A stretch of 11,400 nt of DNA from Silvimonas sp. JCM 19000 (GCA_001313065.1 BBFD01000127.1:1-11400); one strand, 5' to 3'. Positions 1 to 6,542 are shown, numbered from the stretch's first letter. Numbers and translations: made by a program. The notes: generated by a model not told the origin, from the letters alone.

Positions 1-120
1 ATCGAGGCGGTGCTGCAGCTATGGAGTGGGGTGGGGCGCGGCACGGAAGTCTCGTTGAGCATTCCATGCCGCCGCGCCTATCGCCAGCCGTGGCGTCGCT
101 GGCACGGCCGTACCGATTGA
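1..120 (+). CDS. Sensor histidine kinase, C-terminal end (partial)
   Basis: Frame 1 is open from the window edge to TGA at 118-120, giving 39 residues. The stretch LQLWSGVGRGTEVSLSIP resembles the last part of the HATPase_c domain, where the kinase G2 box (GxGT) is followed by two beta strands ending in 'IP' and an 'AYR' tail. That ending is typical of histidine kinases with beta-propeller sensor domains, often paired with LuxR-type regulators. Only the end is visible, so sensor domain, helices and partner cannot be judged. It converges with ygiN, whose stop lies 20 bp away. The call rests on one short motif: the ATPase fold is fairly safe, the subfamily is inference. Confidence 0.6.
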   Translation: MEAVLQLWSGVGRGTEVSLSIPCRRAYRQPWRRWHGRTD

Positions 121-133
121 ATCGGCGGGCCGT
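104..133. terminator. Stem-loop between convergent genes
   Basis: Nested inverted repeats: ACGGCC (104-109) with GGCCGT (128-133), and inside them CCGAT (113-117) with ATCGG (121-125). The structure spans the kinase stop codon and ends 6 bp before the ygiN stop. There is no T run on either side, so intrinsic termination would be weak. The position between convergent genes is the main argument. Confidence 0.3.
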
Positions 134-139
134 GGGCGC

Positions 140-448
140 TTACAGCGCGGCATCCAGAATGCGGATTTTGACTTCCGCGATCAGATCTTGTGTCGCGGCT
201 TTATGCGCGGCCATATGCGGCATCTGCATATGAGCTTCGAGCGCGGCCATGTCCTGCCATTGTTCCAGCATGAAAATGGTGTCCGGCTCCAGCGCCTGCC
301 ACGGCACCTGGCCGTCAATATCAATCAGCGGTTTATAGCCGCCGCATCCTGGCTCGGCCAGCACGCTGGGCAGCAGACGTTCAAACGCTTGCAGCACGGC
401 GGCGCGTTGACCGGGATGGGCTTTGATTTCGGCAAATACGGTAATCAT
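140..448 (-). CDS. ygiN: YgiN-like quinol monooxygenase (ABM domain)
   Basis: A 102-residue protein filling one antibiotic-biosynthesis-monooxygenase (ABM) domain, a small dimeric ferredoxin-like fold. It matches E. coli YgiN along its length: [15 protein letters not shown] at the start, then EPGCGGY, PDTIFMLEQW, LEAHMQMPHM and a closing IRIL. YgiN oxidises quinols such as menadiol without a cofactor and is thought to form a quinone redox cycle with MdaB. The ATG overlaps the mdaB stop (ATGA at 445-448), so the two are probably translationally coupled, in the same order as in E. coli. The frame is intact; it holds no A/T run of six or more. Function is from the family, not shown here. Confidence 0.9.
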   Translation of the reverse strand: MITVFAEIKAHPGQRAAVLQAFERLLPSVLAEPGCGGYKPLIDIDGQVPWQALEPDTIFMLEQWQDMAALEAHMQMPHMAAHKAATQDLIAEVKIRILDAAL

Positions 449-1047
449 GCGGCAGTCGCCTCGGTAAAGACGTCTTCCAGATGCGCACGCAAGGCGGCGA
501 TATAGCTGGGGACGTCGGGGTCTTTGATCACGTCATTACACATGAAAGTCGGCAGCGCGGTCATGCCCAGAAACTGGTTGGCCTTGTGGAAAGGCAAATA
601 CACGCCGTCAACGCCCACGCCTTCAAAAAAACTGTTTCGGGTCTTCAAACGCTTCGACCGGTGCGTTCCAGGTCACCGACAACATATATTGCTTGCCCTG
701 GATCAAACCACCCGAACCGTATTTTTTTTGCTGGCGTCGCTGCGGCTGCGGCCATCGCTGGCGTACAGCTTGCCATGGCCAAAGGTGAAGACTTCGTCGA
801 TGTATTTTTTTTGAGGATCCACGGCGCGCCCATCCACCAGCCCGGCATTTGATAAATCACTACATCAGCCCACAGGTACTTTTCAATTTCGGCGTCGATG
901 TCGTAACCGTCATCCACGGTAGTCATTTTGACGGCATGGCCGGCTGCACGCAGCACGGCTTCGGTCTCATGCGCCAGCGTGTCATTCAGCTGGCCGGCCG
1001 AGTGCCCGAAATGTTTTTTTGGCATTGATGATCAGAATCTGGCTCAT
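445..1047 (-). CDS. mdaB: MdaB-like NAD(P)H:quinone oxidoreductase, four frame breaks
   Basis: Flavodoxin-fold FAD enzyme reducing quinones by two electrons with NADPH. Start is ATG at 1047 ([20 protein letters not shown]). The reading frame breaks at four A/T runs: 1014-1020 (7 bases, 6 needed), 805-812 (8, 6 needed), 722-729 (8, 6 needed) and 625-631 (7, 6 needed). With these trimmed it reads as 198 residues, close to E. coli MdaB (193), with [35 protein letters not shown] and [17 protein letters not shown] all conserved and no internal stop. So the gene looks functional and the shifts look like sequence errors or very recent changes. It is first of a pair with ygiN, overlapping by 4 bp. 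No convincing promoter was seen; the 60 bp upstream contain a TGC-rich motif (1112-1121). Confidence 0.92.
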
Positions 1048-1111
1048 GGCAGCAGTCCGGTATGTGAAAGAAGGACCGCAGCTTACTGCCCGCAGGCTGA
1101 TCGAAAAACCC

Positions 1112-1121
1112 GCTGCACTGC
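1112..1121 (-). promoter_or_regulatory. TGC-rich motif GCAGTGCAGC upstream of mdaB
   Basis: One of four copies of GCA(A/G)TGCAGC in the window, all outside genes. It lies 65 bp upstream of the mdaB start and about 105 bp before the promoter of the divergent small membrane protein gene. It contains a TGC/GCA dyad like those reported for PHA-regulating repressors (PhaR/PhbF type), recalled from memory. A regulator-binding role is inference. Confidence 0.35.
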
Positions 1122-1197
1122 ACAACACCCTTGCTTGTCAGTCAACAAAGCCCACGTCGCGCCGCTGGCGCGTGCAACAATGCCTGTAAGCGATGTT

Positions 1198-1223
1198 GCA
1201 TCGATGCGGCGCGTACTTACGCG
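1198..1223. promoter_or_regulatory. Two adjacent palindromes, possible operator
   Basis: GCATCGATGC (1198-1207) is a perfect 10-bp palindrome. It is followed at once by CGCGTA-CT-TACGCG (1210-1223), a perfect inverted repeat. They end 3 bp before the putative -35 box of the small membrane protein gene, between it and mdaB. That is a typical operator position, but no regulator gene is nearby and chance is not excluded. Confidence 0.3.
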
Positions 1224-1226
1224 TCA

Positions 1227-1255
1227 TCGGCAGGGCAGGGGCATGCCGGTATACT
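1227..1255 (+). promoter_or_regulatory. Putative sigma-70-type promoter
   Basis: -10 TATACT (1250-1255) with -35 TCGGCA (1227-1232, four of six matches to consensus) and a 17-bp spacer. Transcription would start near 1262, leaving a leader of about 18 nt before the GTG at 1280. The -10 is good and the -35 modest. Confidence 0.4.
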
Positions 1256-1279
1256 TGCCGACACATCCGGGGGCACGTA

Positions 1280-1616
1280 GTGAACAAGCAAGGCGCAGGC
1301 AATATGCAGGGCAAAAAACAATAACGGTCATTCCACCGTACGCTTTAACGAACGTACCGCAGACAGCAACGACACCGAAGTCAGCTACAAACCCATTCCA
1401 TCCGAACTGCGCCGCGTGATCAGCGGCAGCCTGCCCATCCTGCGCGCCAATGTGATGCTGGAAGGCGAAAAGGTGGAAGTGCTGGAAATCGTCGAGCGCT
1501 ATCGCAGCTGGAAGCTGATCGGCATCGTCGGCGTGGTTGCCTCCATCCTGCTCGGCCTGGCCACCGTCGGTGCTTTGGGCTTGCTGATGCTGCTGGTGCT
1601 GCAACAGCAGGTCTGA
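1280..1616 (+). CDS. Small single-helix membrane protein, one frame break
   Basis: Family not recognised. The 3' part (from 1416) is open to TGA at 1614-1616. Upstream the frame continues only if the A run 1313-1318 is five bases instead of six. The protein is then 111 residues from GTG 1280 (GGGGG at 1269-1273 as possible ribosome site) or 103 from ATG 1304 (weaker AAGG/AGG upstream). It has a polar N-terminal part of about 75 residues (KPIPSELRRVISGSLPILRAN, then EGEKVEVLEIVERYRSW) and one hydrophobic helix (LIGIVGVVASILLGLATVGALGLLMLL) near the end, probably with a cytoplasmic N-terminus. A possible promoter sits just upstream. It converges with the secreted-protein gene ending at 1812. 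The function is unknown. Confidence 0.6.
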
Positions 1617-1720
1617 TCCGGGCCGGTTAATCCCATCCAGCAAAACTGCCGTAAAAGCGGTATTCCGGCGCATGCAGTTACACATCCGTCCGCTGCGGCC
1701 ACTTCACGGGCGCGCAATAC

Positions 1721-1754
1721 AAAAAACACCGTCGTGCGCGCACAGACGGTGTTT
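1721..1754 (-). terminator. Intrinsic terminator of the 1812-2125 gene
   Basis: Arms AAACACCGTC (1724-1733) and GACGGTGTTT (1745-1754) pair perfectly. The interior GTGCGCGCAC (1734-1743) is itself palindromic, so the stem reaches about 15 bp with one bulged A. Read on the minus strand it is followed by T6, 58 bp past the stop at 1812. The plus side ends in TTTATT, so it may also slow transcripts from the small membrane protein gene. Confidence 0.8.
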
Positions 1755-1811
1755 ATTGCACTGGCCGCAGGGCCGACGCGCAGTTGGCTAAGTTGCGCTG
1801 GCCCGAACCCC

Positions 1812-2125
1812 TTAGGTGGGCGACTTCATGCAGTAGGTGTTGTAGGCCTCATTCAAGCCTTTCTTGCCCGCCTTGATCTGGGAAGACAAATCCTTGCAGG
1901 CAGCCGGGTATTCGCTCTTCGGCAGCGTCGAGAACTTGTCCATGACTTCCTTGCTGTTGGCCTTGGCTTCTTTGCGGGCGGCGGCCTTGGCTTCGCTGGA
2001 TTTGTGCTTGGAAGCCTTGGGCGCCGGGGTGGTGGCGTCGGCGGCGTCGTCGGCATAGGCCATGCCGCTGCCGATCAGCAGGCTGGCGGACAACAGACAA
2101 AGCAGAGAGGTAACTTTTTTTTCAT
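1812..2125 (-). CDS. Small secreted Ala/Lys-rich protein
   Basis: Family not recognised. The natural start is ATG at 2125, 8 nt after GGAG on the minus strand. The start codon is followed by A8 (2115-2122); six As put MKKVTSLLCLLSASLLIGSG in frame with the rest, so the run is two bases too long. This gives a 103-residue protein with a textbook Sec signal peptide (KK, hydrophobic core, cleavage after AYA before DDAAD). The mature part is a charged, Ala/Lys/Ser-rich stretch (PKASKHKSSEAKAAARKEAK), then a compact end with two cysteines (AACKDL and NTYC) that could form a disulfide in the periplasm. Read without the correction the frame would begin further upstream and lose the signal peptide, so the corrected start is preferred. 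Role unknown. Confidence 0.75.
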
Positions 2126-2183
2126 TATGCGAACTCCATGGGCTGGGTATGGGCGGCGGACACAATGCCGCGGCTGGTTTTAG

Positions 2184-2210
2184 CCCGCTGCGCACTTGCC
2201 GCACGCGGGC
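2184..2210. repeat. GC hairpin, copy 1
   Basis: CCCGCTGCGCAC (2184-2195), then TTGCCGCAC (2196-2204), then GCGGGC (2205-2210). The copy at 2536-2553 is the same apart from the middle 9 bp. CCCGC pairs with GCGGG, so each is also a stem-loop. It lies about 60 bp upstream of the secreted-protein start at 2125. Confidence 0.45.
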
Positions 2211-2379
2211 ATCGTATTTACGTTAGCAATAGCACATCGGGAATGCCAGTTTCGCAAACCCTACTGCAATCTGACACAGCTAGTCGGTGGGCGAGCTGCT
2301 CCGCCATCTGGACTAAGGCATGCGCTGTATGCCAGAAACGCCCGCTGGCCGCTGATGCGCAGAAATACGAGGGCACGCC

Positions 2380-2402
2380 AAAAAATGCCGCAGTGCAGCA
2401 TG
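2380..2402. promoter_or_regulatory. A6 plus TGCCGCAGTGCAGCAT site (site A)
   Basis: A6 (2380-2385) followed by TGCCGCAGTGCAGCAT. Nearly the same unit occurs at 6718-6742 with only a G/A difference in the centre and a longer A run. On the minus strand it can fold as a 7-bp stem (one G-U pair) with a 3-nt loop followed by Us, so it could be a small terminator. Equally the TGC/GCA dyad could be a repressor site. No gene ends close enough to prefer the terminator. Confidence 0.4.
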
Positions 2403-2430
2403 AAGCAAGGCCTGGCAGAAAGCGCTAATT

Positions 2431-2462
2431 TGCTGATCTGTAACGAATAGTACGGATCAGCA
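2431..2462. other. 12-bp stem-loop of unknown role
   Basis: TGCTGATCTGTA (2431-2442) pairs with TACGGATCAGCA (2451-2462) over all 12 positions with one G-T wobble and an 8-nt loop. No T run follows on either strand and no gene ends nearby, so a terminator is not supported. An operator or the stem of an untranslated RNA is possible. Confidence 0.4.
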
Positions 2463-2535
2463 CAGCACGCTGCAAAAAACTGAGGCAGGCAGCTGCATGT
2501 GGAGTTTGAAATCGATGCCATCTAAGCAGTCCTTT

Positions 2536-2553
2536 CCCGCTGCGCACGCGGGC
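2536..2553. repeat. GC hairpin, copy 2
   Basis: CCCGCTGCGCAC (2536-2547) joined directly to GCGGGC (2548-2553), lacking the 9 bp present in copy 1 at 2184-2210. The missing TTGCCGCAC is flanked by GCAC on both sides in copy 1, consistent with a slippage-type deletion between short repeats. Confidence 0.45.
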
Positions 2554-2689
2554 CGGCAGCGCAGGCGAATTGTCAGCCCGTAAGCCGCTTTTATGATCGC
2601 CAGTCCATTGGCATAGTGCGCGACCATACCACTGTCTAAATCCGCGAACGCTGTCGCGCCTGCAGCGCCTGGCCGATTGGCCGCACTTT

Positions 2690-2699
2690 GCAATGCAGC
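2690..2699 (+). promoter_or_regulatory. TGC-rich motif GCAATGCAGC
   Basis: A further copy of the intergenic motif, identical in its ten core bases to the copy at 6730-6739. It lies about 100 bp downstream of the COG4705 gene that ends at 2801, so it is not in an obvious promoter position for that gene. Confidence 0.3.
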
Positions 2700-2800
2700 C
2701 AGCGGGCCATTGCGACACCGGGCAAGCTGCACGCCCATCCCGCTTGCTCTCACTGCTGCCTGCCCCGGTGGCTAGTAACGCGCCTGCGGTGTCCGCCAGC

Positions 2801-3586
2801 TCATGCCCGCCGCCGCTGACGATATTCCATCGTGATGATCAGCACGATCATCACCGCCAGGATGGTGAGCGATGAGCCGATCCGGCTTAGCCCGATGCCG
2901 CCCTGGTCGGGTGCTTTGGTCAGCGTGTCGCCCACCGTGGCCCCCAACGGCCGGGTCAGGATATACGCGGCCCAGAACAGTGCCGCCGCCGGAATCCGCT
3001 TGAAGAGGTAATGCGCCAGCACTACCCCTGCAATCAGCGCGCCAAACAACACCGCGCCCCATTGAAAGCCCAGGTTGAGCCCGGTGTCGTCCGCAGCAAA
3101 GTCGCCCAGCGCGGTGCCCAGCGTGTTGGAGACCAGAATGGTGACCCAGTAAAACAACTCCTCGCGCCGCGATTCGATGCCCTCAAAGCGCACCTGGCCC
3201 ACGCTGCGTTTCCACAGCCATAGCATCAACAACACCGCCATAAACAAGGCGATGGACGATTTCACATAACCCAGCTTGAGGCTGCGATCGAGAAAATCCG
3301 ACATGGTGGTGCCGACGGTGGTGGTAGCCACCACCACGGCCCAATAGGCAAACGGGTGGTAGGCGCGGCTGCGAATCTGGATGGTGAGCGTGATTGCGAA
3401 GACGGCCATAAAAATCAGGCTGCTGACGGCGTAGCCAAGATTGAGTTGCATCGATAACGCGTCGCCACCGGTTTCTCCGACCGTTGTGGCAAGGATTTTG
3501 ATGACCCAGAACAGCAGAATAACTTGCGGCACTTTGTCCACCACTGCGGCCGGGCGCAGCAGGACGACATTTTCAGAGCGTGACAT
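2801..3586 (-). CDS. COG4705-type membrane protein, paralog 1
   Basis: A 261-residue integral membrane protein, intact as written. Start ATG 3586 is preferred over in-frame codons further upstream because GGAG lies 8 nt before it and the protein then aligns with the paralog at 4557. The sequence is four similar units of about 55-65 residues, each with [FY]W, then two helices, a GxxxxD motif at the end of the first helix (G37-D42, G92-D97, G157-D162, G215-D220) and an LG a few residues later. This gives eight predicted helices with four acidic residues at equivalent places. I recall the family as COG4705, uncharacterised membrane-anchored proteins; no reaction or substrate is known to me. A transporter or channel with pseudo-fourfold symmetry would fit, as inference. 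It is divergent from the PAP2 gene. Confidence 0.85.
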   Translation of the reverse strand: MSRSENVVLLRPAAVVDKVPQVILLFWVIKILATTVGETGGDALSMQLNLGYAVSSLIFMAVFAITLTIQIRSRAYHPFAYWAVVVATTTVGTTMSDFLDRSLKLGYVKSSIALFMAVLLMLWLWKRSVGQVRFEGIESRREELFYWVTILVSNTLGTALGDFAADDTGLNLGFQWGAVLFGALIAGVVLAHYLFKRIPAAALFWAAYILTRPLGATVGDTLTKAPDQGGIGLSRIGSSLTILAVMIVLIITMEYRQRRRA

Positions 3587-3777
3587 GGTGTGTTCTCCGT
3601 GGGATGACCGCGGAAGAGGCTGCAAAGCGCCGCTTATTTGAGGCTTAGACGACAGCACAATGCGGCAGACACTGACACGGCCAGCATCCCGCCGCGCGGC
3701 AGCGCCCCTCTGCGGCTAAGGTCGAACTAAGTGCCACGTCGCAACCTGCGGGCCATCGCACCTTGCAGGACGACATC

Positions 3778-4383
3778 GTGAGCGCACTCGAACTTTTGAA
3801 TCGCCAGTGGTTTATGGCCATCAATGCCCCGGCCGATACGCCGTTGTGGCTGATCCATTGCGCTGGCGCGCTCGCCGAAGATGTCATTTTTTTTCTGGTG
3901 CCTGTCTTGCTGGCTGCATTGTGGCTATGGGGCGGCGTGACTCAACGCAGCATGGCGCTCAAGGCGGTGCTGGTGGTGTTTGTGGCGCTGGGCATCAATC
4001 AATTGATTGCGCTGGGCTGGCCACATCCGCGCCCGGATGCGGCGGGGCTAGGCAAAACATGGATTGCGCACGCCAACGACGCTTCATTTCCCAGTGATCA
4101 CATGACGGTGTTGGCCGGACTGGGGCTGACCTTGTTGCTGGACGGTGGGCGTCGCTTTGGCGGACTTACCTTGCTGGCCGCTGCTCTGGTGGGGTGGGCG
4201 CGTATCTATCTGGGTGTGCATTTTCCGCTGGATATGCTGGGCGCCGTCGCAGTGGTGGCGCTGTGCTGGCTGGCGCTGACGCCATTGTGGTGGCTGGCCG
4301 GACGCGCGCTGACGCGGCGTATCGAGACGCTTTATCGCACGGTGTTTGCGTGGCCTATCTTGCGCGGTTGGGTGCATCGCTAG
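3778..4383 (+). CDS. PAP2 phosphatase, BcrC/YbjG-like (undecaprenyl diphosphatase)
   Basis: A 201-residue polytopic membrane protein with the acid-phosphatase signature: HPRP (residues 83-86), SFPSDH (103-108, catalytic His108) and ARIYLGVHFPLD (Arg142, His148, Asp152). The PSDH variant and the spacing resemble BcrC/YbjG, which dephosphorylate undecaprenyl diphosphate outside the membrane and so recycle the lipid carrier for peptidoglycan; they also give bacitracin tolerance. GTG 3778 is chosen because AGGA lies 7 nt upstream; a TTG at 3763 is in frame but lacks this. A T8 run (3887-3894) is in frame and encodes DVIFFL, though five Ts would give DVIFLV, closer to relatives as I remember them. 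It sits between the two COG4705 paralogs and has its own terminator at 4404. Confidence 0.9.
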   Translation: MSALELLNRQWFMAINAPADTPLWLIHCAGALAEDVIFFLVPVLLAALWLWGGVTQRSMALKAVLVVFVALGINQLIALGWPHPRPDAAGLGKTWIAHANDASFPSDHMTVLAGLGLTLLLDGGRRFGGLTLLAAALVGWARIYLGVHFPLDMLGAVAVVALCWLALTPLWWLAGRALTRRIETLYRTVFAWPILRGWVHR

Positions 4384-4403
4384 ATCGCGAGGATGGAACC
4401 GGG

Positions 4404-4431
4404 AAAAGGCCGCTGCGTGCGGCCTTTTTTT
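4404..4431 (+). terminator. Intrinsic terminator after the PAP2 gene
   Basis: AAAAGGCCGC (4404-4413) pairs with GCGGCCTTTT (4419-4428) across a 5-nt loop, with a T7 run 4425-4431. It begins 20 bp after the PAP2 stop, so the next gene at 4557 is expected to have its own promoter. Confidence 0.92.
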
Positions 4432-4556
4432 ACGCCCGGATCAGGTAAAACCTAAGTTAAATCAAAGTCTTCGATAAGGGCGCGCTAAGTGGCGGCCTGC
4501 ACGCTGCGGTGCATATCAAGTTGTCGACACGCACCCACCGCAGGAGCAAAAAAACC

Positions 4557-5332
4557 ATGGATTCATCCGCCACGCCTTGGCGCAACAAAGTACCTGAAGT
4601 CACCTTGACCTTCTGGATCATCAAGATCATGTCGACCACGGTCGGCGAGACCGGGGCTGATTACCTGGCAGTTAACGTCGGGCTGGGCGCGGCGGTGACC
4701 ACCGGTTTCATGCTGGCGCTGCTGGCGGCGGCTTTGATCATGCAACTGCGCGCGCCGCGTTATGTGCCGTGGAAATACTGGCTGACCGTGGTGCTGGTGA
4801 GCGTGGTGGGCACGCAGATTACCGATGCGCTGACCGATGGCCTGGGTCTCAGCCTGTATATCAGCACTGCTGCGTTCTCCGTGGCGCTGGCAGCGGCATT
4901 CGGGCTCTGGTATCGCAGCGAACGCACCTTGTCGATCCACTCGATCGATACCTTTAAACGCGAGGCGTTTTACTGGCTGGTGATCCTGCTGACGTTTGCG
5001 CTGGGCACCGCCGCGGGTGACCTGGCCACCGAGGCGCTGGGCATGGGCTTTACCTTGGGCGCGCTGGCGTTTGGCGGGCTGATTGCCCTGATCTTCGTCG
5101 GCTTTTACCTGGGCATGAACGCCGTGCTGGCGTTCTGGGTGGCTACATCCTGACCCGTCCACTGGGGGCATCGCTGGGCGATCTGATGTCGCAGTCCACC
5201 GAATACGGTGGCTGGGGCCTGGGTACCGTCACCACCAGCATTGGTTTTCTGGTGGTCATCACTTTTCTGGTGGCGTGGTTCACCGTGCAACAACGCCGCG
5301 CACTGACTCAACCGCAAGGAGAACTGCAATGA
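4557..5332 (+). CDS. COG4705-type membrane protein, paralog 2, one frame break
   Basis: Same family as 2801-3586 and the same size (258 residues after correction). ATG 4557 follows AGGAG by 10 nt; the spacer holds an A7 run (4548-4554) that may itself be over-long. As written the frame stops at 5153; inserting one G at 5141-5142 (GG to GGG) restores FWVGYILTRPLGASLGD and the last unit to TGA at 5330-5332. The four GxxxxD motifs are G30-D35, G85-D90, G150-D155 and G204-D209, one per repeat unit, matching paralog 1. The stop overlaps the next ATG (ATGA at 5329-5332), so a small secreted protein is translationally coupled to it. Function unknown; the coupling suggests the membrane protein and the secreted protein act together. 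Confidence 0.85.
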
Positions 5333-5732
5333 ATAAAACCAACCGTACTCATCCGCGCGCACCCGCCTGGTGGCTGCCGCGTTGCTCGGCATCAGCCCGC
5401 TGCTGACGCCCGCTTTGATGACCACGCCCGCCTACGCGGCCGAGGCCTCAAAGCTGGGTGACCTGAGCAAGTTCCGTACGATAGCCAGCGATACGCTGGC
5501 GTTGATCAACAAGAATAACCGCGCCGATGCCAAGGCCCGCATCAAGGATCTGGAGACCTCGTGGGATAACGCCGAAGCCGGTCTCAAGCCACGGGCGGCC
5601 AAAGATTGGCACCATGTCGACAAGGCTATTGACGGCGCATTGACGGCGGTGCGCAACGATAAATCCAGCCAGGCCGAATGCCAGAAAGCGCTGAATGATT
5701 TGCTGGTGGCCATGGACCATCCGGCCGCTTGA
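5329..5732 (+). CDS. Small secreted helical protein coupled to COG4705 paralog 2
   Basis: Begins at the ATG overlapping the previous stop, with AGGAG (5318-5322) as ribosome site. The frame as written fails within about 25 codons; adding one C at 5353-5354 (CC to CCC) gives MNKTNRTHPARTRLVAAALLG and joins the long open frame to TGA at 5730-5732, 134 residues in all. A Sec signal peptide ends at AYA (about residue 37). The mature 97 residues read as amphipathic helices (TIASDTLALINK, AKARIKDLETSWDNAE, HHVDKAIDGALTAV, ECQKALNDLL) with one cysteine. I have seen similar small exported proteins beside COG4705 genes but know no function. The role as periplasmic partner of the membrane protein is inference from the 4-bp overlap. 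Confidence 0.78.
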
Positions 5733-5747
5733 CGCGCGCCCACCATC

Positions 5748-5783
5748 AACGCCCTGCGCGCATTCGAGGTAGCGCGGGGCGTT
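5748..5783 (+). terminator. Long stem-loop after the secreted protein gene
   Basis: AACGCCCTGCGC (5748-5759) pairs with GCGCGGGGCGTT (5772-5783) over 12 positions with one T-G pair and a 12-nt loop, 15 bp past the stop. There is no T run, so it may act as a Rho-aided terminator or as a 3'-end stabilising hairpin. Confidence 0.5.
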
Positions 5784-5796
5784 GTCTGCTGCGCTT

Positions 5797-5819
5797 GCCC
5801 CGCTGGCATGGCGCGGGGC
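5797..5819 (+). other. Second stem-loop sharing an arm sequence with the first
   Basis: GCCCCGC (5797-5803) pairs with GCGGGGC (5813-5819). The right arm GCGCGGGGC (5811-5819) is identical to the right arm of the upstream hairpin (5772-5780), so the left arm could pair with either. No T run follows. Confidence 0.35.
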
Positions 5820-5954
5820 CCTGCCACGCCGTATATCGCGCCGCCGGCGCAAGTCTCCACGACGTCGTGCGTTTGTCACCAGCTTGTTTGACAATGGCAA
5901 GCACTCGCCAGCATCCCCAGGCGTGATATGTCGCATTCCCCGAGGAGTTTCATC

Positions 5955-6376
5955 ATGCAAGTACAGCCGTATTTGATGTTTGAAGGGCGCTGTGAAGAAG
6001 CCATCACGTTTTACACCCAGGCCATCGGTGCGCAATTGCAGTACCAGATGCGCTATAGCGATAACCCGGAGCCGATGCCGGAGGGGCAGCTCAAACCGGG
6101 CATGCAGGACAAGATCATGCATGCGGCCATCCAGATCGGCGATAGCGTGGTGTTGGCGTCGGATGGTCACTGTGCGGGCTCCACCACCTTTGGTGGGGTG
6201 CTGCTCACGCTGAATGTGGCAGACCAGCAAGAGGCTGAACAAAAAAATTCGCGGCACTAAGCGCGGGCGGGCAAGTGACCATGCCGCTGACGCAGACTTT
6301 CTTTTCGCCTGCCTTTGGCATGTTGACCGACCGGTTTGGCCTGGGCTGGATGGTGATCGTGCCGCAAGCCATGTAG
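5955..6376 (+). CDS. PhnB/YjdN-like VOC superfamily protein, one frame break
   Basis: A 139-residue single VOC (glyoxalase-fold) protein. ATG 5955 has GAGGAG 7 nt upstream. The opening VQPYLMFEGRCEEAITFY, the central IMHAAIQIGDSVVLASD and the end QTFFSPAFGMLTDRFGLGWMV match the PhnB/YjdN family; E. coli PhnB lies in the phosphonate operon but its activity is not established. The His in IMHA is at the usual metal-ligand position. The A7 run 6241-6247 breaks the frame; five As give EQKFAALSAGGQVTMPLTQT and run to TAG 6374-6376. It stands alone, with hairpins before it and a strong terminator after it. A metal-dependent enzyme is the family expectation; the substrate is unknown and no phosphonate genes are near. 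Confidence 0.87.
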
Positions 6377-6398
6377 TCGCTGCGCTTGCTGTCAGCCT

Positions 6399-6430
6399 GG
6401 CCGCACGTTCGTTTTGGTGCGGCCTTTTTT
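6399..6430 (+). terminator. Intrinsic terminator after the VOC gene
   Basis: GGCCGCAC (6399-6406) pairs with GTGCGGCC (6417-6424) with a 10-nt loop, then T6 (6425-6430). It begins 22 bp after the TAG. Confidence 0.92.
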
Positions 6431-6542
6431 GTTGCCCCAGACTGACGGCGGCCGTCCCGGCACGCGCAAATGCCGCTTGTGACGTCATGCATGGCGGCGG
6501 CGCATTGCGCTGTGGCCGCCCGGCGGCAGCGCGCCAGACAAT

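Larger units (their letters stand above)
2126..2800. other. 675-bp region without a convincing gene
   Basis: Open frames here (for example minus 2457-2753) show no recognisable domain, signal peptide or good ribosome site, and correcting A/T runs does not produce one. Held in the region are a near-duplicate hairpin (2184-2210 and 2536-2553), a long stem-loop (2431-2462) and two copies of the TGC-rich motif (2390-2399 and 2690-2699). The leader of the 1812-2125 gene must lie in the part next to 2125, but no clear -35/-10 pair was found. Confidence 0.5.

Noticed and set aside
445..1047. Calling mdaB a pseudogene
   Set aside because: All four breaks are over-long A/T runs, and the restored protein is complete with every motif intact. 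Real decay would leave missense changes and stops as well.
4563..5171. Minus-strand open frame of 202 residues
   Set aside because: Exactly antisense to COG4705 paralog 2, with low-complexity Gln/Arg/His content. The plus-strand frame has membrane helices and conserved repeats.
5888..5929. TTGACA (5888-5893) as -35 box for the VOC gene
   Set aside because: At 17 bp downstream the -10 position reads GCATCC. The better TGATAT is about 30 bp away, too far for a normal promoter.
5448..6488. Long open frame on the minus strand (346 residues)
   Set aside because: It lies antisense to the secreted-protein and VOC genes, crosses their terminators, is rich in Arg/Ala/His and shows no domain. It is an effect of GC-rich codon use.
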